Assembly (NCBI GenBank): GCA_024679565.1
Contig: JAIBDD010000022.1
Span: 1-48,451, forward strand
DNA length: 48,451 bases
From: Bacteroidota bacterium
Lineage (GTDB): Bacteria > Bacteroidota > Bacteroidia > NS11-12g > UBA9320
Direction of reading: 5' to 3'
Positions 26,668-35,328 of the stretch are shown piece after piece. Below the pieces are notes generated by a model. That model searched no databases. It was not told the origin of the DNA and saw nothing but the letters and a program-made list of their open reading frames with translations. The translations under genes were made by a program, and so were the position numbers. The number at the start of each line of letters is the position of its first letter. Position 1 is the first letter of the stretch.

Positions 26668-27303
26668 TTATATAACCTCGGAGTTTACGATGTGAAAACC
26701 CTTTGGTGGTTGCTTGATTCGGGTAAAGATACCCAGCGCTACTTGTGACGTTTTAATACTTTTAAAACGCTTTAAGGAGCCTATGAATAAAGGGTTTAGC
26801 ATGCGAAATATGCGTATGGCAATTTGCTCACCTAGTCGTTTTTCCGCCCGATTTGAATCTAGTAAAGAGGGTCTGTAAATGCAGGTGGTATTAAAAAGAA
26901 TGTTCCGTATTTCTTCTTCCATTGCTCCTTTAACTCGGTTATAGAAAAAGAAAGACGTTTTGTTAGCACCGGATGCCGAAACCACATGAAATTGTGTAGC
27001 GTTCGACTGTTTAACCAATTTGGCGAAAGCGACTACGAAGTCAAAATCTACTTGTTCAAATGCAGTTTTACTTCCGGCTTTGGCCATAGTTGTTCCTAAG
27101 CAACATACACCACAATCAGCGTCGCCAATGGCTGCCTCAGAGAGTTGATTGAAGTCCGTAATTAGTTGAGTTAGTTTGGGGTGATCTATATCTAAAGCAC
27201 GACGTGCGACAATTGTGATTTTCGAAATATTGTTTTCGTCAATAAGCAGTGGGAGCAGGCATTTGCCTATCTCTCCTGTGGCACCAGTAATAACAACATG
27301 CAT
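26668..27303 (-). CDS. HTATIP2-like NAD(P)-binding SDR protein
   Basis: The 211-residue protein opens with a Rossmann glycine motif (MHVVITGATGEIGKCLLPLL). It contains CCLGTTMAKAGSKTAFEQVDFDFV, a segment I associate with the HTATIP2/TIP30 subgroup of short-chain dehydrogenases, and YNRVKGAMEEEI, which provides the usual tyrosine and lysine pair. The end IVNSEVI is family-like. Its substrate is unknown. A near-consensus -7 box, TATATTCG (27307-27314), ends only 3 nt before the ATG, which suggests a leaderless message. Confidence 0.85.
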   Translation of the reverse strand: MHVVITGATGEIGKCLLPLLIDENNISKITIVARRALDIDHPKLTQLITDFNQLSEAAIGDADCGVCCLGTTMAKAGSKTAFEQVDFDFVVAFAKLVKQSNATQFHVVSASGANKTSFFFYNRVKGAMEEEIRNILFNTTCIYRPSLLDSNRAEKRLGEQIAIRIFRMLNPLFIGSLKRFKSIKTSQVALGIFTRIKQPPKGFHIVNSEVI

Positions 27304-27306
27304 AAA

Positions 27307-27314
27307 CGAATATA
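27307..27314 (-). promoter_or_regulatory. -7 box candidate of the SDR gene (TATATTCG)
   Basis: TATATTCG matches the consensus with one T-to-C change and ends 3 nt before the start codon. Confidence 0.4.
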
Positions 27315-27350
27315 AAAATTCATTATGGTTTTGTGCAATAATTCGCGAAT

Positions 27351-28592
27351 TTGCATCTCAGTAGTAAACGGTTCAACAAAGTGATTCATAATCGATTGGT
27401 AGCACTAATGGTTACCTTATTTTTAAGCGTTTTAAACGTGTCGGCACAATCTTTAAGTGCTGTAAAGATTAAAGTTCTAAAGCAAGAACTTCAGTTATTA
27501 GAGGGGCGCCACGATTTTAAATCTGACTCCTTGCGCGTCGAGGATATGAATCAGATAGCGCTCTATCAAAGTAGTTCGAGTCGCGATTCGGCAATTATGA
27601 TTTTAGATTCTGCTCTGCCTTTAACGGCGTCAAATGCAATGATTGACTTACGTGCTGTTACCTTTTATAATTATGGTCAGGTGTATGAACAGCACGGGGA
27701 ATTTGCTAATGCTGAATCTGCTTATCAAAGATGGTATGATATCAGGAAGGTACAAAGTACGCGCAAATATCGTTGGGCAATGTCTGGCATGCGAGAGTTT
27801 TACTCACGTCATTTACAATTGGATAAACTGGAGGTCATCGATCAAGAATGGGTGAATGTATTGGAAAACCAGCTAGAGACAGGAGAAGACCCCTTGTATG
27901 GTTTTGAAGGATCTATGCTTGCTGTTGTAGATAACCTTGTGAGGCTCGGTGAATATTATAAGGCAGAGGCTTACTTTTTACGATTATTAGAAAATGAGTC
28001 TTCCTCTATTGACTGGTTAAGCAGAGGCATGCTCTATTTTCGTATTGAACGATATTTAATCGATGTGGGTGATACTGAAGGTCTTAAAGACTGGTATTCT
28101 AGGTGGTTTTCTGCCATCGCCAAACATGCAGATATTAATACAGCAGGTAAAACACTTGCTATTATATCGCGATACTTATGGGCTGAGCCAGCAGTAGCGA
28201 GTAGTGTTTTAGAGCATTTACATACTCTAGCTGTAAATTCTGGCAGTGAGGTGATTGTTAGACGGTATTTGGATCTTTGGATACCAATTTTAAATAAAAC
28301 TGTTGAATTTGAAAAAAGAGAAATATCTAAAAATCCCAATGTCAACCGCTATATCCAGCACAGTATCATATTTAATGTGCGCGCAGCCACTTGGACTTCA
28401 GTTAAAGAGAGTGCCGAATTGCGTGATGCGTTTCTATTGAATGCTTTAGAGGCATCTAAAGCGCTTCATTCTACTGATGGATTACAATTAAATTCAGTTG
28501 TGGAGTACCTTCAACAAACAAGTGATCAACAGGCAGATAAGAAAATGAAGAAATCCCTGAAAAAGGTAATTAAGGTGCTTAACAAGTTATAA
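27351..28592 (+). CDS. Secreted TPR-like hypothetical protein
   Basis: The 413-residue reading starts at TTG 27351; GTG at 27381 or ATG at 27408 are other possible starts. A signal-like stretch (LVALMVTLFLSVLNVSAQ) precedes the mature part, so it is probably exported. The body is helical, with TPR-like segments such as VTFYNYGQVYEQHGEFANAESAYQRWY and LVRLGEYYKAEAYFLRLLEN. Such repeats mediate protein contacts. The C-terminus ends in a lysine-rich helix (KKMKKSLKKVIKVLNKL). I do not recognise a specific family. It stands alone between the divergent SDR gene and the convergent pseudouridine synthase gene. A palindrome (AATTCGCGAATT) lies at the start codon, at about 27341-27352. Confidence 0.75.
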   Translation: MHLSSKRFNKVIHNRLVALMVTLFLSVLNVSAQSLSAVKIKVLKQELQLLEGRHDFKSDSLRVEDMNQIALYQSSSSRDSAIMILDSALPLTASNAMIDLRAVTFYNYGQVYEQHGEFANAESAYQRWYDIRKVQSTRKYRWAMSGMREFYSRHLQLDKLEVIDQEWVNVLENQLETGEDPLYGFEGSMLAVVDNLVRLGEYYKAEAYFLRLLENESSSIDWLSRGMLYFRIERYLIDVGDTEGLKDWYSRWFSAIAKHADINTAGKTLAIISRYLWAEPAVASSVLEHLHTLAVNSGSEVIVRRYLDLWIPILNKTVEFEKREISKNPNVNRYIQHSIIFNVRAATWTSVKESAELRDAFLLNALEASKALHSTDGLQLNSVVEYLQQTSDQQADKKMKKSLKKVIKVLNKL

Positions 28593-28600
28593 CCTTTGCA

Positions 28601-29179
28601 CTAAAGCGTAAATTGTTCCACTTCTTTTACTTCTCCAGAAAGTAGGCCTTCTATGGTCGTTTCGCCTATCCGGTAACGAATGAGTCGCAATGTTGGGAAC
28701 CCAACAGCAGCAGTCATTTTTCTGACTTGACGAAACTTACCTTCTTTTATTGTAATAGATACCCAACTTGTGGGTCCATGTCTGTCATCGCGAACACGCC
28801 TTGACCTTTCTGGGTAATCGGGGTTAGACAGCAAACTGGCCTCACAAGGTAAAGTTTGATATTTCACGCCATTTATCCCAATCTCAACTCCCTTTTTTAA
28901 CCTGTCGATATCAGTTTGAGTAATAATCCCATCAACTTGGACATGGTATTCTTTTTCTATTTTACGACCTCTAACCAGTGCACTTGCTTTACCATTTGTA
29001 GTGAGAAATAGAAGACCTTCAGAGTGTTCATCTAATCGACCAATAGCCATCGTGCCTTCCGGGAATTCATACAGCTCTCCCAAAAGCTTTTTTTTGCGTT
29101 TGTTGTTATACACAAATTGGGTCATATAGCCATAGGGCTTATGCATAGTAAAGTGCCTGTATGTGTCTAACTCACTCAT
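28601..29179 (-). CDS. rluE: RluE-type 23S rRNA pseudouridine synthase
   Basis: The 192-residue protein belongs to the RsuA/RluE branch and lacks an S4 domain, as RluE does. It begins with MHKPYGYMTQF (compare NKPYxVLxQF), followed by the catalytic aspartate motif AIGRLDEHSEGLLFLT. The C-terminal signature is PTSWVSITIKEGKFRQVRKM, then TAAVGFPTLRLIRYRIG. RluE modifies U2457 in E. coli 23S rRNA; the target here is inferred. Its start codon directly follows a purine-rich repeat (minus-strand sense), which may supply Shine-Dalgarno-like sequence (GGGA just before the ATG). The upstream gene's stop lies within the same repeat. Confidence 0.9.
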   Translation of the reverse strand: MSELDTYRHFTMHKPYGYMTQFVYNNKRKKKLLGELYEFPEGTMAIGRLDEHSEGLLFLTTNGKASALVRGRKIEKEYHVQVDGIITQTDIDRLKKGVEIGINGVKYQTLPCEASLLSNPDYPERSRRVRDDRHGPTSWVSITIKEGKFRQVRKMTAAVGFPTLRLIRYRIGETTIEGLLSGEVKEVEQFTL

Positions 29180-29217
29180 TCCCTCAATCCCTCAATCCTT
29201 CAACCCTTCAATCCTTC
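29180..29217. repeat. Polypyrimidine tandem repeat, CCTTCAATC/CCCTCAATC units
   Basis: Units of 7-9 bp (CCCTCAATC, CCTTCAACC, CTTCAATCC) run without a break. In mRNA sense (minus) it is GGAUUGA-like. It contains the stop codon of the OppA-like gene (29208-29210) and abuts the rluE start at 29179. A related array occurs at 34928-34972. Confidence 0.8.
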
Positions 29218-30815
29218 TTAATCCGAGCATACTTCAACATAGGAATATTCAAGGGGTTGTTCACCAAGCCTTGAACACGTTTATTTAAGAGCCTGATACT
29301 CTGGTCGTAAAACAAAACAACAATCGGAGCATCCTCCAATATGATTTGATCCATTTTACGGTATAAATCAATACGTGTACTGTCATTCGTTTCGATTAGA
29401 CTTTGCTCATACAGTGCATCATAGTCTATATTCTTAAAATGAGTATAATTAGGACCATTAGGAGCAAAATTCTTGCTATAAAAGCATGAGAGATAGTTTT
29501 CGGCATCTGGGTAATCCATTATCCAACTTGCACGAAAGAATGCTAAATTTCCGTTACGTTTTTGCTCTTTGACCTCCGAGGATGGCAATACATTTATTTC
29601 ACAGTTAATACCAATCTCGCTAAGTTGTTTTTGAATATAGATACATAAATCGAGATAGTCCTTGGTGGTTGATACCACAATGGGACTAGGATTGCTAGCG
29701 TAGTCAGACAATTTTAGTTCTGCAATCGCTTTCTCTTTGTTGTAGCTATATCCGTATGTAGGGTTCGAAACATGACCTTGAAGACCAAGAGGAATGAATC
29801 CACCTTCCGCTGGGTTTCCAACGCCGTTTCGTAGGTAGCGTATCATGGCTTTTCTGTCGATTGCATAGTTTATGGAGCGCCGAAAATGGACGTTATCCCA
29901 TGGGGTGGTAGCGGTTACACTATCAACCTGAATGGCTAAATATTCGGTGTTCAAAAACGCCTTCTTTTCAAGCGAAATGTATCCATGTAACTTATCATGA
30001 AGGTTGCCATCGTCATTTAAAATGATGTCTTTGGTCGTACTCGTAATGCCATTAAACAGATCTAGTTTTTGATCCAAAAACTGAAGCAAAGCCATTTGTT
30101 TGTTGGCAATAAATGAAATGGATACAGCGTCTAGATAAGGCAACCTTTTACCTTGATCATATTCAAAGTAATTTGGGTTTTTATGTAACACTAGATTAAC
30201 GTCCTTTTCCCATAAGAAAAATGTAAACGGGCCCGTTCCTACAGGGTTTTGAGAAAATGACTTTCCGTATTTTTTAATGGCTTCTTTTGGCACCACACCA
30301 CAATATGGCATGGCAAGCATACCTAGAAATGGGGCGAAGGCTTGCTTGAGGTGAATTTGAAATATCGTGTCATTGACCGCTACAAATCCATTGTTGGCTA
30401 TTTTGTCGTTAAAAATCCATGCCCCTGGTGAAGCTGTTTTGGAATCTATTATGCGTTTAAAGCTATAGGCAAAATCATGAGCCGTTACATTTCGGGACTT
30501 GTTTGGAAAGCATGCGTTGTCGTGAAAATAAACGTCTTTTTTAAGGGTAAATGTGTATATCTTTCCAAATGAGTCGATTTGCCAGCTCTTTGCAATACTG
30601 GGTATAGGTTGTAGTTGGTTATCGAGTTGAACCAAACCATTAAACACTTGATTTACAGCCCAAATGTTGTCTTGCGATGAGGCAAATGCGGGGTCAAGTG
30701 ATGTAATACCATTTTCCGAATTGTAACTAAATACAGTCCTTGCTTCTTGTTTATTGGACGAATTGCAGGATATTAACAGCATTCCTATGTGAATAAGTAC
30801 CAATATCCTGTTCAT
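29208..30815 (-). CDS. OppA-like ABC transporter substrate-binding lipoprotein (family 5)
   Basis: The 535-residue protein has a lipoprotein signal ending LLISC, so it is a periplasmic lipoprotein. The family-5 solute-binding layout is clear: GITSLDPAFASSQDNIWAVNQVFNGLVQ, SWQIDSFGKIYTFTLKKDVYFHD, HDFAYSFKRIIDSKT, GTGPFTFFLWEKDVNLVL, and FRRSINYAIDRKAMI with RYLRNGVGNPAEGG. These proteins bind peptides or similar ligands for an ABC importer. No permease or ATPase gene is nearby, so partners are elsewhere, or the protein acts alone. It is the upstream gene of rluE on this strand. Confidence 0.92.
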   Translation of the reverse strand: MNRILVLIHIGMLLISCNSSNKQEARTVFSYNSENGITSLDPAFASSQDNIWAVNQVFNGLVQLDNQLQPIPSIAKSWQIDSFGKIYTFTLKKDVYFHDNACFPNKSRNVTAHDFAYSFKRIIDSKTASPGAWIFNDKIANNGFVAVNDTIFQIHLKQAFAPFLGMLAMPYCGVVPKEAIKKYGKSFSQNPVGTGPFTFFLWEKDVNLVLHKNPNYFEYDQGKRLPYLDAVSISFIANKQMALLQFLDQKLDLFNGITSTTKDIILNDDGNLHDKLHGYISLEKKAFLNTEYLAIQVDSVTATTPWDNVHFRRSINYAIDRKAMIRYLRNGVGNPAEGGFIPLGLQGHVSNPTYGYSYNKEKAIAELKLSDYASNPSPIVVSTTKDYLDLCIYIQKQLSEIGINCEINVLPSSEVKEQKRNGNLAFFRASWIMDYPDAENYLSCFYSKNFAPNGPNYTHFKNIDYDALYEQSLIETNDSTRIDLYRKMDQIILEDAPIVVLFYDQSIRLLNKRVQGLVNNPLNIPMLKYARIKKD

Positions 30816-30835
30816 TTATCCTACCGATTTAAAAT

Positions 30836-30843
30836 TAGTTTTG
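30836..30843 (+). promoter_or_regulatory. -7 box of the MBL-hydrolase/parAB run (TAGTTTTG)
   Basis: TAGTTTTG on the plus strand is a full consensus match 22 nt upstream of the ATG at 30866. It may drive the whole run through DUF5683. Confidence 0.55.
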
Positions 30844-30865
30844 AGCCTGTCTTAGAATCACAAGC

Positions 30866-31549
30866 ATGGCAAAAATATGGTATTTAGGTCACTCTTGTTT
30901 CCGAATGGAAATCGACAATGTGCGCATTGTGACGGACCCATTTGTGACGGAAAACCCACTGGCCAAAGATATTGATTTGGCTCAAATTGAAGCTGATATC
31001 ATTCTGGTTACGCATGGACATGGGGACCATATTGGTAACCTTGTTGAATTGGCAAATCAAACGGGTGCGCTAGTGGTTTGTAATTACGAAATATACCTGT
31101 GGTTAGAAAAACAAGGCTATACGAATTGTAGACCCATGAACCATGGGGGAGTTTTTACAAGCAAGGGTATTCAATACAAGGTTGTGATCGCTGCCCATAG
31201 CAGTTCATTCCCAGATGGAAGTTATGCAGGAAACTCGGTTGGGTTTGTAATAAAGGGATCTAATGATTGTATATACTTTGCCGGAGACACAGGACTAACG
31301 CTTGATATGAAACTTATTGGAGATGAGTTTGAGTTAACCGGTGCTGTATTACCAATAGGGGATAATTTTACGATGGGTGCGAAAGATGCAGCTATTGCAG
31401 CCACGTTTTGTGGAGCAAAAAAAGCAATTGGAATGCATTACGACACCTTCGATATTATAAAAATAAACCACGATGATGCACATAATGCATTTCGTGATAA
31501 AGGGGTTGAATTACTCCTTCCACAAGTTGGAGAAAAATTGGACTTTTAA
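30866..31549 (+). CDS. UPF0173-type metallo-beta-lactamase fold hydrolase
   Basis: The 227-residue protein has the metal-binding motif THGHGDHIGN (H50, H52, D54, H55) typical of the MBL fold, followed by YFAGDTGLTLDMKLIG and the later metal ligand in AIGMHYDTFDI. Its length fits UPF0173. The substrate is unknown; members are predicted metal-dependent hydrolases. It begins the parA-parB run, with parA starting 10 nt after its stop. It is cytoplasmic, with no signal peptide. Confidence 0.92.
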   Translation: MAKIWYLGHSCFRMEIDNVRIVTDPFVTENPLAKDIDLAQIEADIILVTHGHGDHIGNLVELANQTGALVVCNYEIYLWLEKQGYTNCRPMNHGGVFTSKGIQYKVVIAAHSSSFPDGSYAGNSVGFVIKGSNDCIYFAGDTGLTLDMKLIGDEFELTGAVLPIGDNFTMGAKDAAIAATFCGAKKAIGMHYDTFDIIKINHDDAHNAFRDKGVELLLPQVGEKLDF

Positions 31550-31559
31550 AATTAAGACT

Positions 31560-32360
31560 ATGACAAAAACGATTTGTATTGCGAATCAAAAAGGTGGTGT
31601 AGGGAAGACTACTACTGCAATTAACTTGGCTTACAGCTTAGCGATTCTAGAGTATAAAGTGTTGTTGGTTGATGCAGACCCTCAAGCAAATTCTACATCT
31701 GGTCTTGGTTTTGATCCTAAGAATGTGAAAATCGGGTTGTACGAGGCTCTTGTTCAGGATATTAGTCCGGATGACATATTGCTTAATACGACGAATTCAA
31801 ATTTGGATTTACTTCCATCAAATATTGATTTGGTTGGAGCAGAGATTGAAATGATCGATTTGCCTAACCGCGAGAAATTGATGAAACGAATTCTATCACG
31901 TGTTAATGAGGCGTATGATTTTGTAATTATAGATTGCTCTCCATCGCTAGGTTTGATTACCACAAACGCACTAGCCGCAACTGATTCCATAATCATTCCG
32001 GTACAGTGTGAGTATTTCGCACTTGAAGGTTTGGGCAAGTTGCTTAACACCGTAAAGATTATTCAGCGTAGTATCAATGTTAATTTGGAGATAGAAGGTT
32101 TATTGTTGACGATGTACGATAGTCGACTACGTCTTTCGAACCAAGTTGTGGATGAAGTGAAGCTCCATTTTCAAGAAATGGTTTTTGAAACCATTATTCA
32201 GCGAAATACGAAATTAAGTGAGGCTCCAAGCTTTGGATTACCAGTGCTAGAACATGATGCTACTGCCAGGGGCAGTGTTAATTATCTTGATTTAGCACGT
32301 GAGATTCTCCAGAAAAACAATATGACAAAAATGGCTACAGCCGAAAAGATATTACAGTAA
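31560..32360 (+). CDS. parA: Chromosome-partitioning ATPase ParA
   Basis: ParA binds DNA in its ATP form and, with ParB bound at parS, segregates the chromosome origin. The 266-residue product starts at ATG 31560 (MTKTICIANQKGGVGKTTT), with the deviant Walker A at residues 11-19. An upstream ATG at 31473 lies in the previous gene and is not used. Other signatures are VDADPQANSTSGLGF, DFVIIDCSPSLGLITTNAL, and the lysine-rich C-terminal region of the family. The stop and the parB start overlap (TAATG), so the two are coupled. Confidence 0.96.
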   Translation: MTKTICIANQKGGVGKTTTAINLAYSLAILEYKVLLVDADPQANSTSGLGFDPKNVKIGLYEALVQDISPDDILLNTTNSNLDLLPSNIDLVGAEIEMIDLPNREKLMKRILSRVNEAYDFVIIDCSPSLGLITTNALAATDSIIIPVQCEYFALEGLGKLLNTVKIIQRSINVNLEIEGLLLTMYDSRLRLSNQVVDEVKLHFQEMVFETIIQRNTKLSEAPSFGLPVLEHDATARGSVNYLDLAREILQKNNMTKMATAEKILQ

Positions 32361-33265
32361 TGGCAAAACGAAACGCATTAGGAAAAGGGTTAGGGGCATT
32401 GTTGGAAAATTCTAATGACGACGTTTCAACGTTATCAGAGGGCGCGGTAAATTCAGTTGCTACCATTGCATTGTCTCAGATTGTAGCAAATCCATTCCAA
32501 CCAAGAAACGAATTTGAGGACGAAGCATTAAGTGAACTAGCTGAATCTATTTTGATTCATGGTGTTATTCAGCCTATAACGGTTCGAAAAATTGGCAATG
32601 ACAAGTATGAAATAATAAGTGGTGAAAGGCGTACACGTGCCAGTATTATTGCTGGCCTTGAGCGTATTCCTGCTTATGTGAGGCTTGCGAATGATCAAGA
32701 AATGTTAGAAATGGCGTTGATTGAGAACATTCAACGTGAAGACTTAAATGCCATTGAAATATCTTTGAGTTATAAGCGATTGTTAGACGAATGTGGTTTA
32801 AGACAAGAAGAGCTTGGCGAAAGAGTTGGTAAAAAAAGAAGTACCGTTAACAATTACCTGAGACTGCTTAAGTTACCAGAATCAATCCAAGGGGCTTTAA
32901 GGAGAAATGAAATATCAATGGGTCATGCAAGAGCTTTAATTAATATTGAAGACCTATCGGTGCAAGACTACATCTGCAAAAGAGCTGTTGCAGAAGGTTT
33001 GTCTGTAAGAAAAGTAGAGGAGCTGGTTAAAGAATATCAATCTACCGGTGCAGTTCCAAAACCAACTGAAAAAGCTATGGATGCAGAATCCCCAGCACCC
33101 AAAGCTAATTTTAAGGAATTTAAACCATATCGCGAATTACTTATTGAACGTTTAGGGTCTGGAGTCGAGTTTGCCGCTGTAAAAGGGGAGAAAGGGAAAA
33201 TTATCATTCACTTCGACGACAAACCTCACTTGGCAGATATCTTAGAGAAGATGCGCCACATTTAG
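32360..33265 (+). CDS. parB: Chromosome-partitioning protein ParB
   Basis: The 301-residue protein starts ALGKGLGALLEN, the ParB N-terminus that stimulates ParA. The CTPase domain has IVANPFQPRNEF and the Arg-rich box GERRTRASIIAGL, followed by ALIENIQREDLNAIEIS. The helix-turn-helix that binds parS lies in LGERVGKKRSTVNNYLRLL. The C-terminal dimer domain follows. No perfect parS (core CACGTG with conserved flanks) was seen in the window. It is coupled to parA and followed by DUF5683, a common order in Bacteroidota. Confidence 0.96.
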   Translation: MAKRNALGKGLGALLENSNDDVSTLSEGAVNSVATIALSQIVANPFQPRNEFEDEALSELAESILIHGVIQPITVRKIGNDKYEIISGERRTRASIIAGLERIPAYVRLANDQEMLEMALIENIQREDLNAIEISLSYKRLLDECGLRQEELGERVGKKRSTVNNYLRLLKLPESIQGALRRNEISMGHARALINIEDLSVQDYICKRAVAEGLSVRKVEELVKEYQSTGAVPKPTEKAMDAESPAPKANFKEFKPYRELLIERLGSGVEFAAVKGEKGKIIIHFDDKPHLADILEKMRHI

Positions 33266-33286
33266 TCGAATTAAGGGTTTAGATTA

Positions 33287-33895
33287 ATGGATTCAACTAA
33301 TTTTGCCAAAGACATGGTACGCCTCATTATTTGTCTTTTGGTAGTTGGTTCTATGCACACGAAGTGCAAAGCACAGTTTAGTTTCAAAGACAAATGTATG
33401 GAACTGAATCAGTCCAGCTACATCTTGCCTTTAAAAGACTCTGGAGAGGTGCACAGCCCTAAGAAAGCGACCATCATGTCTGCTATTATTCCAGGACTGG
33501 GGCAGGTGTACAACAAGAAATATTGGAAAGTAGGATTGTTATATGCTGCAGGCGCAGGACTTGGCTATGGGCTTAAAATAAACACGGATAGTTTAAAAGG
33601 GTATCAAAGTTCGTTGATAGCTGAACTGGATGACGACTCAACAACGATAAACTATTTGTACGCAGATCTTGCGGTCGATAAAATAAGAAGTGAACGTAAC
33701 TATTACAGAAAAACACGTGACCAAATGATTCTGGGTTTAGGGCTTCTATATATCCTTCAGATCATTGATGCTAACGTAGATGCGCATCTACGAGAGTTTG
33801 ACGTCAATGAAGATCTGGCGTTTAAGCCGCAGCCTAGCTTTATTGTGGTGAACCGTAAAGTGTTGCCCTCCGCAGGATTCTCACTCAGATTTTAA
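33287..33895 (+). CDS. DUF5683 membrane protein
   Basis: The 202-residue protein has an N-terminal signal-like segment (RLIICLLVVGSMHTKCKAQ). The domain hallmark follows: KKATIMSAIIPGLGQVYNKKYWKVGLLYAAGAGLGYG, quoted in part. A further membrane segment is MILGLGLLYILQII. DUF5683 genes commonly follow parA-parB in this phylum, where I recall dapB and lepB coming next; here a 3-hydroxyacyl-CoA dehydrogenase follows instead. The function is unknown. Confidence 0.9.
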   Translation: MDSTNFAKDMVRLIICLLVVGSMHTKCKAQFSFKDKCMELNQSSYILPLKDSGEVHSPKKATIMSAIIPGLGQVYNKKYWKVGLLYAAGAGLGYGLKINTDSLKGYQSSLIAELDDDSTTINYLYADLAVDKIRSERNYYRKTRDQMILGLGLLYILQIIDANVDAHLREFDVNEDLAFKPQPSFIVVNRKVLPSAGFSLRF

Positions 33896-33954
33896 GCGCA
33901 GCAGCTTGATCGTTACACACTCTTTATTATGTATTTTTTTGTCCATACAATGAC

Positions 33955-33962
33955 TAAATTTG
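33955..33962 (+). promoter_or_regulatory. -7 box of the 3-hydroxyacyl-CoA dehydrogenase gene (TAAATTTG)
   Basis: TAAATTTG is a full match followed by C, 19 nt before the ATG. A TTTG lies only 13 nt upstream, closer than the usual -33 spacing. Confidence 0.6.
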
Positions 33963-33981
33963 CGCCCATAAAAACAACGGT

Positions 33982-34872
33982 ATGAAAAACGTAGGAGTAA
34001 TTGGTTCTGGTACAATGGGTAATGGTATTGCACATGTGTTTGCACAAAATGGCTATAATGTTCACCTTATTGATATTAAGCAAGATGCGCTAGATCGAGC
34101 ACTACAAGTCATAGCTAAAAACTTCGATCGCCAGATTGCGAAAGGTAAAATTAGCGAGGATGTTAAAACGGATAGTTTAAACAGAATTGAAACGTTCACC
34201 AATGTTTTAACAGGAGTTGCAGGTTGCGACTTGGTAGTGGAAGCAGCAACTGAAAGATTAGACCTTAAAAAGAAAATTTTCCAAGAAGTTGACCAAGCAG
34301 CACCAGAGCATTGCATTTTGGCTACCAATACTTCGTCGATTTCGATTACGGAATTAGCTGCGGCAACAAAAAGACCTGAAATGGTAATCGGTATGCATTT
34401 TATGAATCCGGTTCCCGTGATGAAGTTGGTTGAGATAATAACGGGTTACTGTACGTCTAAAGAGGTGACGGATACCATTGAGAAGCTATCAATAGACATA
34501 GGGAAGGTTCCTGCAATGGCTAACGACTATCCTGGGTTTATCGCTAATAGAATTTTAATGCCGATGATCAATGAAGCCATTTACACATTGTTTGAAGGTG
34601 CTGGCGGAGTAAACGAAATTGATACCGTTATGAAGCTTGGTATGGCACATCCAATGGGGCCACTTCAACTGGCTGATTTTATCGGGCTAGATGTATGTAA
34701 AGCGATATTAGACGTTTTATACACTGGTTTCGGAAACCCCAAATATGCTCCATGTCCGTTACTGGTAAACATGGTAAACGCAGGTAAACTTGGTGTTAAG
34801 TCTGGTGAAGGTTTTTACAACTGGAGCCATGGCACAAAGGAGTTGGTTGTTAGCTCTAGCTTTGGTGAGTAG
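33982..34872 (+). CDS. 3-hydroxybutyryl-CoA dehydrogenase
   Basis: This NAD(P)-dependent enzyme interconverts 3-hydroxybutyryl-CoA and acetoacetyl-CoA. The 296-residue length matches the stand-alone (Hbd/PaaH-like) form. The N-terminal Rossmann motif is VGVIGSGTMGNGIAHVFAQNG; catalytic and binding segments are ATNTSSISITELAAATKRP, MHFMNPVPVMKLVEII, and NDYPGFIANRILMPMINEAI. The C-terminal domain ends with GEGFYNWS. It likely serves fatty-acid or butyrate-type metabolism. It has its own promoter and converges on the DUF2809 gene. Confidence 0.94.
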   Translation: MKNVGVIGSGTMGNGIAHVFAQNGYNVHLIDIKQDALDRALQVIAKNFDRQIAKGKISEDVKTDSLNRIETFTNVLTGVAGCDLVVEAATERLDLKKKIFQEVDQAAPEHCILATNTSSISITELAAATKRPEMVIGMHFMNPVPVMKLVEIITGYCTSKEVTDTIEKLSIDIGKVPAMANDYPGFIANRILMPMINEAIYTLFEGAGGVNEIDTVMKLGMAHPMGPLQLADFIGLDVCKAILDVLYTGFGNPKYAPCPLLVNMVNAGKLGVKSGEGFYNWSHGTKELVVSSSFGE

Positions 34873-34927
34873 GTTAGTCTTAACTGCAGGATAACTGAGA
34901 GCGTAGATTATAGAGGAGCGGGAAATC

Positions 34928-34972
34928 TTCAATCCTTCAATCCTTCATTCCTTCAATCCCTCATTCCCTCCC
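34928..34972. repeat. Polypyrimidine tandem repeat, second array
   Basis: Units such as CTTCAATC, CTTCATTC and CCTCATTCC repeat without a break. The right part encodes the last residues and stop of the DUF2809 gene on the minus strand (GGNEGLKE then TGA). It is related to the array at 29180-29217. Confidence 0.8.
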
Positions 34973-35328
34973 AAAAACTTCTTGTCGATTACCAATCCAC
35001 CGGTAACACCAATTGCCAAGTATATAAAATCTGACGGTTTGAAATTATTGCCCAATACGAGCTTTCCAATGGAAGTATTTCGTATTGCTTCAAACCAATC
35101 TGCAGTGATGAGTTGTGAGAATTCAATAGCAAAGCAAATAGAGAGGGCAATCCAAAATATCTGTGCAGGACGGTTATGTATCCGTATCCATCGCACAAGA
35201 AAGTACATTAATGTTCCATAAAGCGCGTCACCAACACCTAGTGGTACGAATTGAAGTGCAAACTCAGATCTGGATACCAGGCCAACAAGGAGAACAAGTA
35301 TGACTAAAAGGCTTACCTTACTTCTCAT
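34945..35328 (-). CDS. DUF2809 membrane protein
   Basis: The 127-residue protein is hydrophobic, with four predicted helices. The recognisable DUF2809 pattern is GVGDALYGTLMYFLVRW, then CFAIEFSQLITADWFEAIRN, and SIGKLVLGNNFKPSDFIYLAIGV, quoted in pieces. The function is unknown. Its last eight residues (GGNEGLKE) come from the tandem repeat at 34928-34972, so the C-terminus is probably a recent addition by repeat expansion. It overlaps the deacetylase-like gene by 11 bp and is the last gene of the ribD run. Confidence 0.88.
   Translation of the reverse strand: MRSKVSLLVILVLLVGLVSRSEFALQFVPLGVGDALYGTLMYFLVRWIRIHNRPAQIFWIALSICFAIEFSQLITADWFEAIRNTSIGKLVLGNNFKPSDFIYLAIGVTGGLVIDKKFLGGNEGLKE

Noticed and set aside
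28770..28830. Segment PERSRRVRDDR inside the rluE product, like the translation of a widespread Bacteroidota palindromic repeat
   Set aside because: The DNA does not match the repeat's usual sequence, and comparable residues before the PTSW motif occur in family members as I recall them, so it is probably native.
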